Of a stretch of 58,956 nt of DNA, positions 25,923 through 33,751 are shown piece by piece; within the stretch, counting starts at the first letter, position 1, and every line of letters begins with the position of its first letter. A model generated the notes under the pieces. That model was not told the origin of the DNA and ran no database searches. It worked only from the letters and a program-made list of their open reading frames with translations. The DNA comes from a virus: positions 1 through 58,956 of the IMG/VR virus record IMGVR_UViG_3300034073_000667; one strand, 5' to 3'. The translations under genes and the position numbers were made by a program.

Positions 25923-26063
25923 ATGGACTTCCTGTCCCATCCTGCTTTTTGGATTGTTGTTGCTGCAGCCAGTGAGCTGATTGCACTGTCGCCGCTTAAG
26001 AGCAACAGTGTTGTTCAGCTTGTATTCCAAATCCTGAACCTGCTGAAAGTAAAGAAGGGCTAG
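25923..26063 (+). CDS. 46-residue membrane protein near endolysin
   Basis: Begins MDFLSHPAFWIVVAAASELI. Hydrophobic through about residue 40, with a short polar turn (SPLKSNS) that separates two possible membrane segments, and a basic end (LLKVKKG). Position directly before the lysin and two-helix hydrophobicity fit a small holin. The ATG is two bases after the preceding stop. Confidence 0.55.
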   Translation: MDFLSHPAFWIVVAAASELIALSPLKSNSVVQLVFQILNLLKVKKG

Positions 26064-26260
26064 AGCTTGGCTGGCGGCGTTGGTGGTTTGAGCTGACTTT
26101 GCCTGCCAAGCTGGATACGGCTGAGGCGGATTGGCACGCGGCTCAACCTGCCGCGCCAGAGCCAATCATCACGCATGAGCCAATTGACGATGAGCTGCAG
26201 ACCGGCGACAGTCGGCTGCTAGGTGGTCCCATGAGCATCAAATCACCATGGTCAAACTGA
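26000..26260 (+). other. Open frame without visible start, ends on endolysin start
   Basis: From 26000 to TGA 26258-26260 one frame encodes protein-like text: GLELGWRRWWFELTLPAKLD, DWHAAQPAAPEPII, HEPIDDELQTGDSRL. It overlaps the endolysin ATG by 13 bases, as a coupled gene would. No ATG, GTG or TTG start lies in its first part. It is in the -1 frame relative to the 46-residue membrane protein, so it may be a frameshifted extension of it or a gene that lost its start. Confidence 0.4.
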
Positions 26261-27306
26261 CCGATCTGTTCCGGTACTACAAGCACGGCACGCCACACCA
26301 GATGGCGGCCATCTCTGAATTGGAAGCCGAACTATTAAAGGTTGCGCCGGAGCTGTTTAATAAGGATCAGCCGTGGTACAAAACCTGGCAGCAAGGCGGC
26401 AAGCTGCACGACTATGAAGCGGCAGCCAAGCTGATCAAAGAGTTCGAGGGCTGCCACCTGTCGGCTTACCCGGATCCGCTTAGCGGCGGCGATCCGTGGA
26501 CCATCGGCTATGGCACCACCAGGTACAGCGACGGCCGCAAGGTGCAGCGTGGTGACAAGATCACCGTCATCGAAGCGGCCAAGCTGTTGAACTTGGAGAT
26601 TGAGCGCATTGTCGAGAAGCTGCGCGCAACGGTGCCGTATTGGAACGCCATGAATGGCGACAAGCAGTCAGCACTGATCAGCTTTGCCTACAACCTAGGC
26701 AGCGGCTTCTACGGCAATCCTGGATTCGAGACGATCAGCAAGCGGTTGAAAGATAAAGACTGGAACGGCGTCCCCGAGGCCATGCTGCTGTACCGCAATC
26801 CTGGTACTAACGTCGAGGCTGGCCTGCTGCGCAGGCGGCAGGCTGAAGGCCGGCTATGGGGTGAAGGTGCGCAACAGTTGCCGTACAAGGTAAAGCCAAG
26901 CGATCCGTTCGGCACCAAGCTGTCGGCGCATTTCACCCTTGGCGAGTTTGCGTTAGGTGATCCTGCCCGCCGGTTTGTTGCCCAGCATCAGGTTGACACC
27001 GCAGCCGAGCTGTCGGCGTTCTTGGAGCGCGTCCGCACCGCATTTGGCGGCAAGCGCATCACGATCACCAGTGGTTACCGGCCAGCAGCGATTAACCGCG
27101 CTGTTGGCGGCGCCTCGGGCAGTGAGCACCTATATGACGCGCTTGGTGTCGGAGCCGTGGATTTTTACGTCGATGGCGTGGACATTAACAAGGTGCAGGC
27201 ATGGGTTGATCGGGAATGGCCATATAGCGTTGGCTATGGCGCACCAAAGGGATTCGTTCATCTAGGCATACGCAAAGGCCGGCCGCGCGTGCGCTGGGTC
27301 TATTAG
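26248..27306 (+). CDS. Two-domain endolysin: GH24 lysozyme plus M15-type peptidase
   Basis: 352 residues. After ~55 leader residues comes a T4-type lysozyme domain: FEGCHLSAYPD ... WTIGYGT with E67, D76 and T85, the E-D-T triad with typical spacing, then SFAYNLG. From ~228 an M15_3-like peptidase domain follows (HFTLGEFALGDPARRF, ITSGYRPAAINRAVGG) with likely zinc ligands H294, D305 and H338. The enzyme would cut both the glycan strands and peptide cross-links of peptidoglycan. No signal peptide is seen, so export by a holin is expected. Confidence 0.9.
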   Translation: MVKLTDLFRYYKHGTPHQMAAISELEAELLKVAPELFNKDQPWYKTWQQGGKLHDYEAAAKLIKEFEGCHLSAYPDPLSGGDPWTIGYGTTRYSDGRKVQRGDKITVIEAAKLLNLEIERIVEKLRATVPYWNAMNGDKQSALISFAYNLGSGFYGNPGFETISKRLKDKDWNGVPEAMLLYRNPGTNVEAGLLRRRQAEGRLWGEGAQQLPYKVKPSDPFGTKLSAHFTLGEFALGDPARRFVAQHQVDTAAELSAFLERVRTAFGGKRITITSGYRPAAINRAVGGASGSEHLYDALGVGAVDFYVDGVDINKVQAWVDREWPYSVGYGAPKGFVHLGIRKGRPRVRWVY

Positions 27307-27334
27307 ACTTGCTGTGTAAGCCGCTACCAACGGC

Positions 27335-28186
27335 ATGGCGATTACTGCTTCAAGAGTATCGCCAGAATTATTGGAGATACGGATACCGTACAGCAGTACA
27401 AAGGAAGAAGCAACCTTTCTGCTTCTTTCTGACATCCACCTTGACAATCCAAAATGCAACCGCAAGTTGCTGCTGCAGCACCTTGAGGAGTGCAAAGCGA
27501 TTGGCGGTCATGTGCTGATGTTTGGCGATGTGCTATGCCTGATGCAAGGCAAAAAGGACAGGCGCGGCAGCAAAGGCGACATCAGGCCAGAGCACCTAGG
27601 CGGCAACTATTTTGATCTGGTGTTCCGTGAGTCGGCAGATTTGCTCAAGCCATACGGCGACATGATTTTGATGATGGGCGACGGCAACCACGAGACCGCC
27701 GTGCTCAACAATCAAGAGATCGACCCGCTAGAGAATGTGGTGCGGCTCATGCGCAACGACGGCGCCGTCACCGAGCACATGGGCTATCAGGGCTTTATAC
27801 GGTTTGCGTTCCGGCAGTCGGCTGGTCGTACACGCCGCTGCACGTTGTTCTTCCATCATGGTGCATGGGGCGGCATCGTCACCAAAGGCACTATGGGCGG
27901 TGGCCGGTATGCGCAGATTGCGCCTGATGCTGACATCATGGTCAATGGCCACAACCATGAACGCAGCATCGTTGCACACCCGTGCTACCGCATCGCAGAG
28001 AATGGCAAGGCATGGATTGAGCAGCGTTGGCACCTGCAAACTGGCACCTACAAGCAAGAGTTTGGCGCTACAGGCGGTTGGGCAATTGAGCGCATCGTGA
28101 TGCCTAAGTCACTTGGCGGCATCTGGCTAACGCTGCGACCACGGGAACGCGGCGGCGTTGACATCACCTGCAGGCCAACCGTATGA
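27335..28186 (+). CDS. Calcineurin-like metallophosphoesterase
   Basis: 283 residues with the full two-metal signature: D33-x-H35 (SDIHLD), D65 (FGD), N118-H119 (GDGNHE), H174/H175 (FFHHG) and GHNH with H206 and H208. Such phage enzymes can be nucleases or phosphatases. The substrate is not evident. It lies between the endolysin and a small gene whose ATG overlaps its stop, near an HNH gene, so a DNA-processing role is plausible. Confidence 0.85.
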   Translation: MAITASRVSPELLEIRIPYSSTKEEATFLLLSDIHLDNPKCNRKLLLQHLEECKAIGGHVLMFGDVLCLMQGKKDRRGSKGDIRPEHLGGNYFDLVFRESADLLKPYGDMILMMGDGNHETAVLNNQEIDPLENVVRLMRNDGAVTEHMGYQGFIRFAFRQSAGRTRRCTLFFHHGAWGGIVTKGTMGGGRYAQIAPDADIMVNGHNHERSIVAHPCYRIAENGKAWIEQRWHLQTGTYKQEFGATGGWAIERIVMPKSLGGIWLTLRPRERGGVDITCRPTV

Positions 28187-28365
28187 GGCAATACGTCCTT
28201 GAGATTGAATACACCATTGTGGTGGAAAGCGACAGCGATGACCCGGAGGCGGTATCGGATGACTTTGTGGCGCGACTCAGTGAGTTAGCGCCGTCCAATA
28301 ATCACATCCTGGGCTTATCGGTCCAGGTGCTACCAATCCCCGAATTGCGTGGATCACTCGATTGA
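28183..28365 (+). CDS. Small acidic hypothetical protein
   Basis: 60 residues ([20 protein letters not shown]...), a mixed alpha/beta pattern with an acidic patch. It is coupled to the phosphoesterase by ATGA overlap and its end overlaps the HNH gene start by 17 bases. No family recognised. Confidence 0.6.
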   Translation: MRQYVLEIEYTIVVESDSDDPEAVSDDFVARLSELAPSNNHILGLSVQVLPIPELRGSLD

Positions 28366-28669
28366 TGGCTCGAACCTCGTATCAAAACGCAGTGCAAAGC
28401 ATCAATTCAGGCAGCAAATTTTTGAAGCATGGGGACATCAATGCGCCTATTGTGGCGTGCCGGCTGACACGTTAGACCACGTCAAGCCACGCCATAAAGG
28501 TGGTGCCACAGTTGCTAGCAATCTTGTCCCGGCATGCAAGAATTGCAACCGTCGCAAGGGCAGCGAAGAATGGCGCGAGTGGTTCAGTCGCCAAGAATCG
28601 TGGACCGTCGATCGCGTTCTAAAGATTCAGGACTGGTCGATTGATTCAGCATCTGATGATAGAAAATGA
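28349..28669 (+). CDS. HNH endonuclease
   Basis: 106 residues from GTG 28349. A compact zinc-binding HNH fold: [26 protein letters not shown] and KG, giving CxxC...CxxC around the DHV catalytic histidine. This is the minimal nuclease kind often found near phage termini or as mobile genes. It has a basic N-terminus ([12 protein letters not shown]). It is the last gene on this strand before the opposing early operon. Confidence 0.85.
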   Translation: MDHSIDGSNLVSKRSAKHQFRQQIFEAWGHQCAYCGVPADTLDHVKPRHKGGATVASNLVPACKNCNRRKGSEEWREWFSRQESWTVDRVLKIQDWSIDSASDDRK

Positions 28670-28757
28670 TCGCCTGCCAGTCCTGCGCGTGATCCTTGCA
28701 CATGCCGTTGAGGCATACACGCCATACATCACCGTGCCTTTCTATTGTTGGTTCCAA
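28584..28757 (-). CDS. Possible 57-residue protein after sigma gene
   Basis: From TTG 28757 the minus strand reads through [20 protein letters not shown] and [13 protein letters not shown] to TGA 28584-28586. The Trp/Tyr-containing middle looks protein-like. It overlaps the end of the sigma gene by 29 bases and the end of the HNH gene on the other strand by 86 bases. Start codon and reality are uncertain. Confidence 0.35.
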   Translation of the reverse strand: MEPTIERHGDVWRVCLNGMCKDHAQDWQAIIFYHQMLNQSTSPESLERDRRSTILGD

Positions 28758-29631
28758 GTGGGGTATCCGCCAGCGGATTGCTCATCAGCATACGAAGGCG
28801 CATGATGCCTCGTTGCTGGATGGTGTACAGGCGCGTTTTGCTGATACCAGTCATCTCTTCAAGCTCTCCCCATGTCATCGGCTGACAAATAAGGCGCGCC
28901 CTAAGGACTGCTTGTGTTGTCTCGTCAAGGTACTTGCCAAAATACTCCATCATCTCTTGTATATCTTGCCTGACTGACAAATCATCATCATTGCAGCTAG
29001 GGTCTGCAATTGTTTCTGTGATGGTATTGCCATCTGAATCAGAAATGTACTGATCAAGGCTGGTCACGCGGTAGCTTTGCCGCAGCAACATGGACAGCTC
29101 TTTGGGGTCCATGTCCAAGTGCGCCGCTACCTGATTGGTGCTAGGAGCTTCGCCTAGCTCATGGCCAAGGTCTTGGATGGTGCGGTTGATTTTATACAGC
29201 ATCTCATGGACACCGATTGGCAGCCTGATAATGGCGTCATAGGTGATCAATGCCCTAGTGATGCCCTGGCGGATCCACCAGTAGGCGTAGGTCGAGAACT
29301 TGTAGCCGCGGGTGGGGTCAAACAGGTCCACAGCGCGCGACAGGCCGATATTGCCCTCTTGGATCAGGTCCATGAACTCGAGTGTCTTGTTTTGCCGCTT
29401 GTCGTACTTGCGGGCGATATGCACCACAAGTTGCAAGTTGGACTGAATAAACCGCTGCCGGGCGCGTTCACCGCTGCGGACTTCCCGCTGTTCATCTTTT
29501 GTTAATGGCCTTTCAAGTTGTTGCAGCTCTTTAAGTCTTGCGACACGTCTGCCAAGTTGTATCTCTTGCTGCGGCGTCAGCAATGGATATTTGGCGATAC
29601 TGTTGAGATAGTCCTTGATAGAGTCCGACAT
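28729..29631 (-). CDS. RNA polymerase sigma factor, cyanobacterial sigma70-like
   Basis: 300 residues. Region 1.2: DSIKDYLNSIAKYPLLTPQQ (residues 3-22). Region 2: FIQSNLQLVVHIARKY, LIQEGNIGLSRAVDLFDP, FSTYAYWWIRQGITRAL (61-128), with the -10-binding helix intact. Region 3 about 140-205. Region 4 (about 225-285: MTWGELEEMTGISKTRLYTI) is divergent, so -35 recognition may differ from host sigmas. It lacks a long region 1.1, like group 2 or 3 sigmas. It probably redirects host RNA polymerase to late phage promoters. Its ATG overlaps, head to head, the ATG of the gene on the other strand. Confidence 0.93.
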   Translation of the reverse strand: MSDSIKDYLNSIAKYPLLTPQQEIQLGRRVARLKELQQLERPLTKDEQREVRSGERARQRFIQSNLQLVVHIARKYDKRQNKTLEFMDLIQEGNIGLSRAVDLFDPTRGYKFSTYAYWWIRQGITRALITYDAIIRLPIGVHEMLYKINRTIQDLGHELGEAPSTNQVAAHLDMDPKELSMLLRQSYRVTSLDQYISDSDGNTITETIADPSCNDDDLSVRQDIQEMMEYFGKYLDETTQAVLRARLICQPMTWGELEEMTGISKTRLYTIQQRGIMRLRMLMSNPLADTPLGTNNRKAR

Positions 29632-29872
29632 GATGAATCCGTTGGTTCATACGATAGAAGCACAATTTCACGGCGCTGCCAACGCAAGCATGTTGCGCGC
29701 ATTACATCAACAGCAGGACTGGAACGCCCTGCTGGAGTATGCGCTGCTACTGGCCGAGCAAGAAGCCAGCCAGCGATCGCAGATCAACTGGCTAGTCCGT
29801 GAGTCAATGCGCTCATGCAGCGTTGAACCGTGGCATCTGGCTGCGGCGCGCGACCTTACTGGCCGTGACTAG
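29630..29872 (+). CDS. Small helical hypothetical protein opposite the early operon
   Basis: 80 residues starting MMNPLVHTIEAQFHG (a second ATG at 29633 is equally possible). Helix-rich: LRALHQQQDWNALLEYALLL, then MRSC. It runs against its neighbours: its start overlaps the sigma start on the other strand and its last 60 bases overlap the dCTP deaminase end. The sequence looks coding and resembles, as I recall, small cyanophage proteins. Its promoter would have to lie inside the sigma gene. Confidence 0.5.
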   Translation: MMNPLVHTIEAQFHGAANASMLRALHQQQDWNALLEYALLLAEQEASQRSQINWLVRESMRSCSVEPWHLAAARDLTGRD

Positions 29873-30361
29873 CTTGTCGTTGTTGTAGTGGCCAACGGCG
29901 GCATAGCTCAGTGCCGGCCGCTGACTCATGCGAAAAAATACCATCTGGCCGATCTTGAGCCCTGGGTAGATCGACAGCGGCTGCAGTTGCCGCTGGTTCT
30001 TCAGCTCCAGCGTTAGCGCGCTGCCATGCCACCCTGGGTCGGCATAACCGGCGTGCAAGTTCTCGTAGCCTTCACGGGCTCGGCTGGACTTGAGAAAGAA
30101 CAACCCAGCCACGTCCTCGGGCATGTTGAACACTTCCATCGTCTGCGCAAGGATGAACTGCCCTGGCACCAGCTCATATGGGTGATCAGCGGTGTAATCC
30201 TTGATCGACAGCGGAATCATCTGGTGGGATTCCACTGACTCAAGCATGATCAGGTCGCCCAACCGCAGGTCAAGGCTGGCAGGGTTGACCAGCTCAGGTT
30301 GGGAATGCTGCACCATGCCCTGCTGAATCAGGTCATGGATTTCGGTGTCAGATAAGATCAC
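29813..30361 (-). CDS. dcd: dCTP deaminase
   Basis: 182 residues from GTG 30361, which gives the family's usual length. Motifs in order: NPASLDLRLGD, FILAQTMEVFNMP, the trimer active-site loop FLKSSRAREGY, YADPGWHG and ALTLELKN with the probable catalytic glutamate, then GLKIGQM. It converts dCTP to dUTP, the first step to dTTP, and would raise thymidylate supply during replication. The frame extends upstream of GTG but that part overlaps the zinc-ribbon gene and does not look like Dcd. Confidence 0.9.
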   Translation of the reverse strand: MILSDTEIHDLIQQGMVQHSQPELVNPASLDLRLGDLIMLESVESHQMIPLSIKDYTADHPYELVPGQFILAQTMEVFNMPEDVAGLFFLKSSRAREGYENLHAGYADPGWHGSALTLELKNQRQLQPLSIYPGLKIGQMVFFRMSQRPALSYAAVGHYNNDKLVTASKVARRSQMPRFNAA

Positions 30362-30572
30362 TGTTGCGGATGGCGATAATGTGTTTGTCGCTTGACCATT
30401 GCAGTAAGCAGCGTGGCACTTGCAGTTCACCAGGTTGCTGCGTATACCAACGATGTGCGCAGGCTTTGCAGCAGCGGCGTCTAACAATAGTGCCGTCGTC
30501 AAGCTGGTTTGTCATGACGACATAAGTCTGCCTAGATGCACAGTTAGGGCATTGAACTTGAATCGCGGGCAT
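30348..30572 (-). CDS. Small zinc-ribbon protein
   Basis: 74 residues from ATG 30572. Two cysteine pairs, CPNC (residues 8-11) and CKAC (about 35-38), in the layout QVQCPNCASRQTYVV ... VRRRCCKACAHRWYT, resemble the zinc ribbon of NrdR or Ogr-type regulators. It overlaps Dcd by 14 bases and its own start lies inside the preceding gene. A regulator of transcription or of nucleotide genes is possible. Confidence 0.65.
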   Translation of the reverse strand: MPAIQVQCPNCASRQTYVVMTNQLDDGTIVRRRCCKACAHRWYTQQPGELQVPRCLLQWSSDKHIIAIRNSDLI

Positions 30573-30798
30573 CTTCTAGGTCTTTTGCCATGACTGCTGC
30601 GCTACGCAGCATTGTGCTGAGTTTGATTGGGCGCATGTTCTTCCAACAGGCATACCGGATGGCATGGCGGAAACCCATACTAATGTTGCCGTCGCCTAGC
30701 TTGCGTGCGGCTTCGATCTCTTCACGGCTCATGCGGATGTTGACCGTGAAGTTGCGGCCTTTAGCATCAGGCCTGAGATTGCTTAACCGATCAGCCAC
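30544..30798 (-). CDS. Ribbon-helix-helix-like small protein
   Basis: 84 residues if GTG 30798 is used; TTG 30810 is another in-frame option and neither has a good ribosome-binding site. The segment RNFTVNIRMSREEIEAARKL followed by FRHAIRYACWK has the strand-helix-helix rhythm of RHH DNA-binding proteins. It overlaps the genes on both sides in the leftward operon. Confidence 0.5.
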   Translation of the reverse strand: MADRLSNLRPDAKGRNFTVNIRMSREEIEAARKLGDGNISMGFRHAIRYACWKNMRPIKLSTMLRSAAVMAKDLEDARDSSSMP

Positions 30799-30989
30799 TG
30801 CATGTACCAATTAGCTTTGCGCAGGTCTTCGTCATAATTGCCTTTGTGATTAGATCTCCAGATGTACTTAAAGACTTGACCCTTGCAGTAACCCCGGAAC
30901 TCTTCCGGGGTTAGTGCTGCTTGGATAGCTTCGATGCACTCAATGCCGCCTTGTGTGTAGTGCGGTGGGTGATTAACTGGGTCGGTCAT
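30783..30989 (-). CDS. DUF3310 family protein
   Basis: 68 residues with the hallmarks of DUF3310: VNHPPHYTQGGIECIEAI at the start, FRGYCKGQVFKYIWRS in the middle and DLRKANWYMQWLI at the end. The family is common in tailed phages near nucleotide-metabolism genes and has been called a nucleotide-kinase-like protein; its function is not established. Confidence 0.85.
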   Translation of the reverse strand: MTDPVNHPPHYTQGGIECIEAIQAALTPEEFRGYCKGQVFKYIWRSNHKGNYDEDLRKANWYMQWLIG

Positions 30990-31125
30990 TCTCTACCAAC
31001 TCCATCAGCTTGAGGATGTGCTCTGCGAAAGCAACATGGGTCATGACGGCATGGGTGCCCGGAGGCACCCCATAGCTGTCACGCCACCATGCATCAAACG
31101 CTGCTTTGATTGATGTGCTGTTCAT
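30973..31125 (-). CDS. Small hypothetical protein
   Basis: 50 residues from ATG 31125 (MNSTSIKAAFDAWWRDSYGV...). Amphipathic helices with several aromatics; no known family. It overlaps both the 47-residue gene upstream and DUF3310 downstream, as expected in this tightly packed operon. Confidence 0.55.
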   Translation of the reverse strand: MNSTSIKAAFDAWWRDSYGVPPGTHAVMTHVAFAEHILKLMELVENDRPS

Positions 31126-31237
31126 AAAGCCCCGTGTAAAGTGCATGCATTGGGTGGTCGGGTTTATCCCGGCCATGCTCGTGGTATAAACGCTCAAGCA
31201 TTGCCTGGCGCTCGTTGTCCTGCTTGATATCACTCAT
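31094..31237 (-). CDS. 47-residue hypothetical protein
   Basis: From ATG 31237 to TGA 31094-31096. It begins MSDIKQDNERQAMLERLYHE and ends YEQHINQSSV. The ATG overlaps the SSB stop (TGATG), indicating coupling, and the tail overlaps the next gene by 32 bases. The motif HGRDKPDHPMHALYTGL looks conserved-phage-like, from memory. Function unknown. Confidence 0.6.
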   Translation of the reverse strand: MSDIKQDNERQAMLERLYHEHGRDKPDHPMHALYTGLYEQHINQSSV

Positions 31238-31578
31238 CAGAATGCAGCCTCCTCAGACTTAGCGCGTGGCAGGTACTCAAACCGCTGCACGTTAAGCACA
31301 TGCTTGCTGCGTTTGGTGCCGGTCTCCTTATCGTTCCAGTCTTGGCGGCGGATGGCGCCAGTGACCATGATGCTGTCGCCTTTCTTGCAGTTGTCGGCAA
31401 TCATCTGGCCGCCTTTGCCCCAGACCTCGACATCAATTGCATTGTTAATGTAATTGCCGTCTTTGTCTTTGCCTTCGCTGATGCCGCCACCGAAGTTGCA
31501 AACACAAGTGCCAGAATCAAAAAATTTAATCTGCGGTTCGCTAATAATACGAACGACGCCGGAAGCATAAAGGCTCAT
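31237..31578 (-). CDS. ssb: Single-stranded DNA-binding protein
   Basis: 113 residues with an SSB-type OB fold: GVVRIISEPQIKFFDSGTCV, the central IDVEVWGKGGQMIADNCKKG, and GAIRRQDWNDKETG. It is shorter than bacterial SSB and lacks the acidic DDDIPF tail, ending EEAAF. It would coat ssDNA during replication and for the Bet-type annealase encoded just upstream. It is linked by 4-base overlap to the HTH gene and by TGATG to the next gene. Confidence 0.85.
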   Translation of the reverse strand: MSLYASGVVRIISEPQIKFFDSGTCVCNFGGGISEGKDKDGNYINNAIDVEVWGKGGQMIADNCKKGDSIMVTGAIRRQDWNDKETGTKRSKHVLNVQRFEYLPRAKSEEAAF

Positions 31579-31778
31579 GGATTGATCGGGGTAATGGAAT
31601 GGGATTCTTCAAAGGCCAGCACATCCGCTATGGGATACCTGACCCGCGACTCACCCAAGGGCAAGCCGAACCGTGGGACCGTGTAATAAGACGGTCCCTG
31701 GTTACGCAGCCGCTGGGATTTGATAGTGCTTGGCTTCAAACCCCAGCGTGCTGCTAGTTGTTCAGTCGTCAGATACAA
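31575..31778 (-). CDS. Small HTH DNA-binding protein (excisionase/MerR-like)
   Basis: 67 residues. The TTG at 31778 is chosen because AAGGAGG lies seven bases upstream; an upstream TTG at 31796 would put the Shine-Dalgarno inside the gene. [20 protein letters not shown] is a winged-helix recognition motif as in excisionase or AlpA-like proteins, followed by [20 protein letters not shown], the typical wing and C-terminal helix. It probably regulates early genes. It overlaps the end of the Bet-like gene. Confidence 0.7.
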   Translation of the reverse strand: MYLTTEQLAARWGLKPSTIKSQRLRNQGPSYYTVPRFGLPLGESRVRYPIADVLAFEESHSITPINP

Positions 31779-32514
31779 GGTCAGCCTCCTTCTCAAGCAT
31801 CTGTTGCAAGAGTTTGTCGTGTTGCTCTTGCGTCAGGTCGCCGTCTTCCAGCCGCTTTGCCATGCGCGGTTGCAGGTCTTCGAGGTCCTGCAGGCTCTTG
31901 GCCTTGGCAATGGCTGCAGCACCAGCGGTGAAGAACTTGCTGGTGTCTTTGGCCTTGACCGCAGGCAATGCCGGCGCTGCCTCAGTGGTGACGGTTACAG
32001 ACTCAGCGGCCTGGTCCATCTCGTCGGTGGTGTAGACACCGGACATGTCAGCCGGGAACGCTTTGCGCAATGCCAATGCCTCGGAGCATTTGGCGATCAT
32101 CGCGGCGGGCATTTTGGACCACAGCCCTTGGCCGGCGTTGTAGTCCGCAAAGCGGGCAACGCCAACAAAGGCATGATTGCTGCCTTTGCGATGGACAATG
32201 GTCTTAGCTGCAGCGGGCGGCTTAGACGAGAGCCATACGTCCCTCCAGTCGCCCTCTTCACCGCACCAATAGGTCTCACTGCCGTCAAGCTGGCCAGTGC
32301 GCTCGGCAATGGCACGCAGGCCGTCAATGCCGGCTTGGATGGTTAGTTTGCCGCCACGCTTGATGGCGTAGATCTGCTTGCTGAACGGATCAAGGCCAGT
32401 GCGCTGGCAGGCATAGGCAAACAGCCGCAACTCGTCGTTGGTGCAGCCCGGTGCAATGGTGCTGCTAATCAATTGGACCTGATCGGGGGTCCAAGTGGTA
32501 ATTGCTGTTGACAT
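31762..32514 (-). CDS. Phage recombination annealase, Bet/RecT type
   Basis: 250 residues. The core matches the Bet family: [55 protein letters not shown], then [16 protein letters not shown]. Lambda Bet anneals complementary single strands made by an exonuclease. Here the RecE-like nuclease is encoded directly upstream with one-base overlap and SSB two genes downstream, a complete single-strand annealing set. The C-terminal ~80 residues are variable and helical. Confidence 0.92.
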   Translation of the reverse strand: MSTAITTWTPDQVQLISSTIAPGCTNDELRLFAYACQRTGLDPFSKQIYAIKRGGKLTIQAGIDGLRAIAERTGQLDGSETYWCGEEGDWRDVWLSSKPPAAAKTIVHRKGSNHAFVGVARFADYNAGQGLWSKMPAAMIAKCSEALALRKAFPADMSGVYTTDEMDQAAESVTVTTEAAPALPAVKAKDTSKFFTAGAAAIAKAKSLQDLEDLQPRMAKRLEDGDLTQEQHDKLLQQMLEKEADLVSDD

Positions 32515-33305
32515 TAGAAGGTCTCAGTTTCGATGGGATTTGTCGCCCACTTAGGCAGGCTGATGGTCTGGATGTTCGTGTCGCCATAGCCCGGCCATAC
32601 GTCAACCGCATGGCAAGCAGCGATCACGTCCATGCCATTGTCCCGCATGGTCCGCCCTAATGCAAGGGCTTCAGCGTCGAGTTCATAAACCGCAACAGCA
32701 TGCGGGTATGTCTTCTCGACCGCAACGAACACAAACCGCTGGCAGCGGTCTGACAGTCCTTCGAGGTAGTGCGCCGCTTGGATGTGGTAGCCGAAGGTAG
32801 CCACGCTGCGGGCGAATGCCTGCGGGCTGGCATCGGTGGTGGTCTTAATGTCCACGATGGTGCTGCCCTGATACCAGTCAGGGCGGCACTTGCAGCGCAT
32901 CCCGGTGGCGGTATCAGTCCACCAGAACGACTGCTCGGCCTTGCCGTTAGCCAGCAATGCAGCCGCTGCACGGTGATTACGGACTGCAGCGCTCATGCCA
33001 AGCGCTAGCGCCATGTCGCTTGCGGTGACGGCTTCTATGCCCTCGGCGGCCATGCGCTCGGCTTGCTCCTTGCCGGCCTTGGTGTTGCGTGGTGCGCACA
33101 CGCCGTAGCGGTTCAGCAGCTCCTTTGGTTCAAGGATGGCGCAATGGGCAAGGCTGCCCAGCTTCATCGCAGCAGTCGGCTCGACCGGCTTGCGGTTGGG
33201 GTCAACGTACCGGCTCCAATAGTGGTAAGGCGATTGCATTACCGCTTTGAGATGGCTGGCGCTGACGGCTGGATCGGCGTGGTACTTCTCGTTTGTGATG
33301 GTCAT
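32514..33305 (-). CDS. RecE-like PD-(D/E)XK exonuclease
   Basis: 263 residues. Nuclease residues follow the RecE/exonuclease VIII C-terminal pattern: H54 (GSLAHCAIL), E124, D143 (CRPDW), D152-x-K154 (VDIKTT), and the QAAHYLEG helix. It should resect double-stranded ends for Bet-mediated annealing. Only the ~260-residue nuclease domain is present, unlike full-length E. coli RecE. One-base overlap with Bet. Confidence 0.88.
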   Translation of the reverse strand: MTITNEKYHADPAVSASHLKAVMQSPYHYWSRYVDPNRKPVEPTAAMKLGSLAHCAILEPKELLNRYGVCAPRNTKAGKEQAERMAAEGIEAVTASDMALALGMSAAVRNHRAAAALLANGKAEQSFWWTDTATGMRCKCRPDWYQGSTIVDIKTTTDASPQAFARSVATFGYHIQAAHYLEGLSDRCQRFVFVAVEKTYPHAVAVYELDAEALALGRTMRDNGMDVIAACHAVDVWPGYGDTNIQTISLPKWATNPIETETF

Positions 33306-33490
33306 TTCTGCCTCAGTTGGCGGTGGATCAGGGTCTGCGGTCCGAAGCAGTGCAACAGTTGCGGGAATGCCTGCAGCAGGGCTTGACGGTTGCTGGGGTC
33401 AGCAACCAGCCCGGCATCAGCAAGGCGTGAGATAAACCCGCCGCCGTGCTGTTTGGCGGTCTGAAATGTCCAGAAGTCGTCTGATGTCAT
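33302..33490 (-). CDS. Small hypothetical protein
   Basis: 62 residues (MTSDDFWTFQTAKQHGGGFI...). It has an N-terminal helix, a Gly-rich turn and a helical end (RQALLQAFPQLLHCFG). Coupled by ATGA overlap to the RecE-like gene. Proteins of this look often precede recombination genes in phages; no function assigned. Confidence 0.6.
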   Translation of the reverse strand: MTSDDFWTFQTAKQHGGGFISRLADAGLVADPSNRQALLQAFPQLLHCFGPQTLIHRQLRQK

Positions 33491-33516
33491 GGGTAGGATT
33501 CAGTCGGTAGGGTTTT

Positions 33517-33539
33517 GACGGGGGTGTGGCGCCCCCGTC
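33517..33539. other. Strong GC hairpin between small genes
   Basis: GACGGGGG (33517-33524) and CCCCCGTC (33532-33539) form a perfect 8-bp stem with a 7-base loop. Short T runs flank it on the plus strand and A runs on the minus strand, so it is not a clear terminator for the leftward operon. It may be an mRNA processing or stability element between 33545 and 33490. Confidence 0.5.
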
Positions 33540-33544
33540 GTTTT

Positions 33545-33724
33545 CTATGCCAGTGCTAAGCGGACGCGGTAGCGGCTGATGTGCATGTGCTCCGCAATGC
33601 GGCGCTGCGACCAGCCATAGCCCCGCAGCCGCTTGGCGCGTTGCTCAGTGCTCTCCGTTGCCCATAGCAGCACCAGCAACGGCAGCAGCAACAGGGCAAG
33701 GATCAGGGTCAGTGTGGTTGTCAT
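33545..33724 (-). CDS. 59-residue membrane-anchored HTH-like protein
   Basis: From ATG 33724 to TAG 33545-33547. Residues 4-22 are a hydrophobic segment (TLTLILALLLLPLLVLLWA). Residues ~28-57 (QRAKRLRGYGWSQRRIAEHM and then ISRYRVRLAL) read as a helix-turn-helix. A DNA-binding motif directly after a single membrane span is unusual. The gene sits in the leftward operon, 20 bases upstream of the hairpin on that strand. Confidence 0.6.
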   Translation of the reverse strand: MTTTLTLILALLLLPLLVLLWATESTEQRAKRLRGYGWSQRRIAEHMHISRYRVRLALA

Positions 33725-33751
33725 TTGCTTAAAGCGGGTGGAATGATGGGC

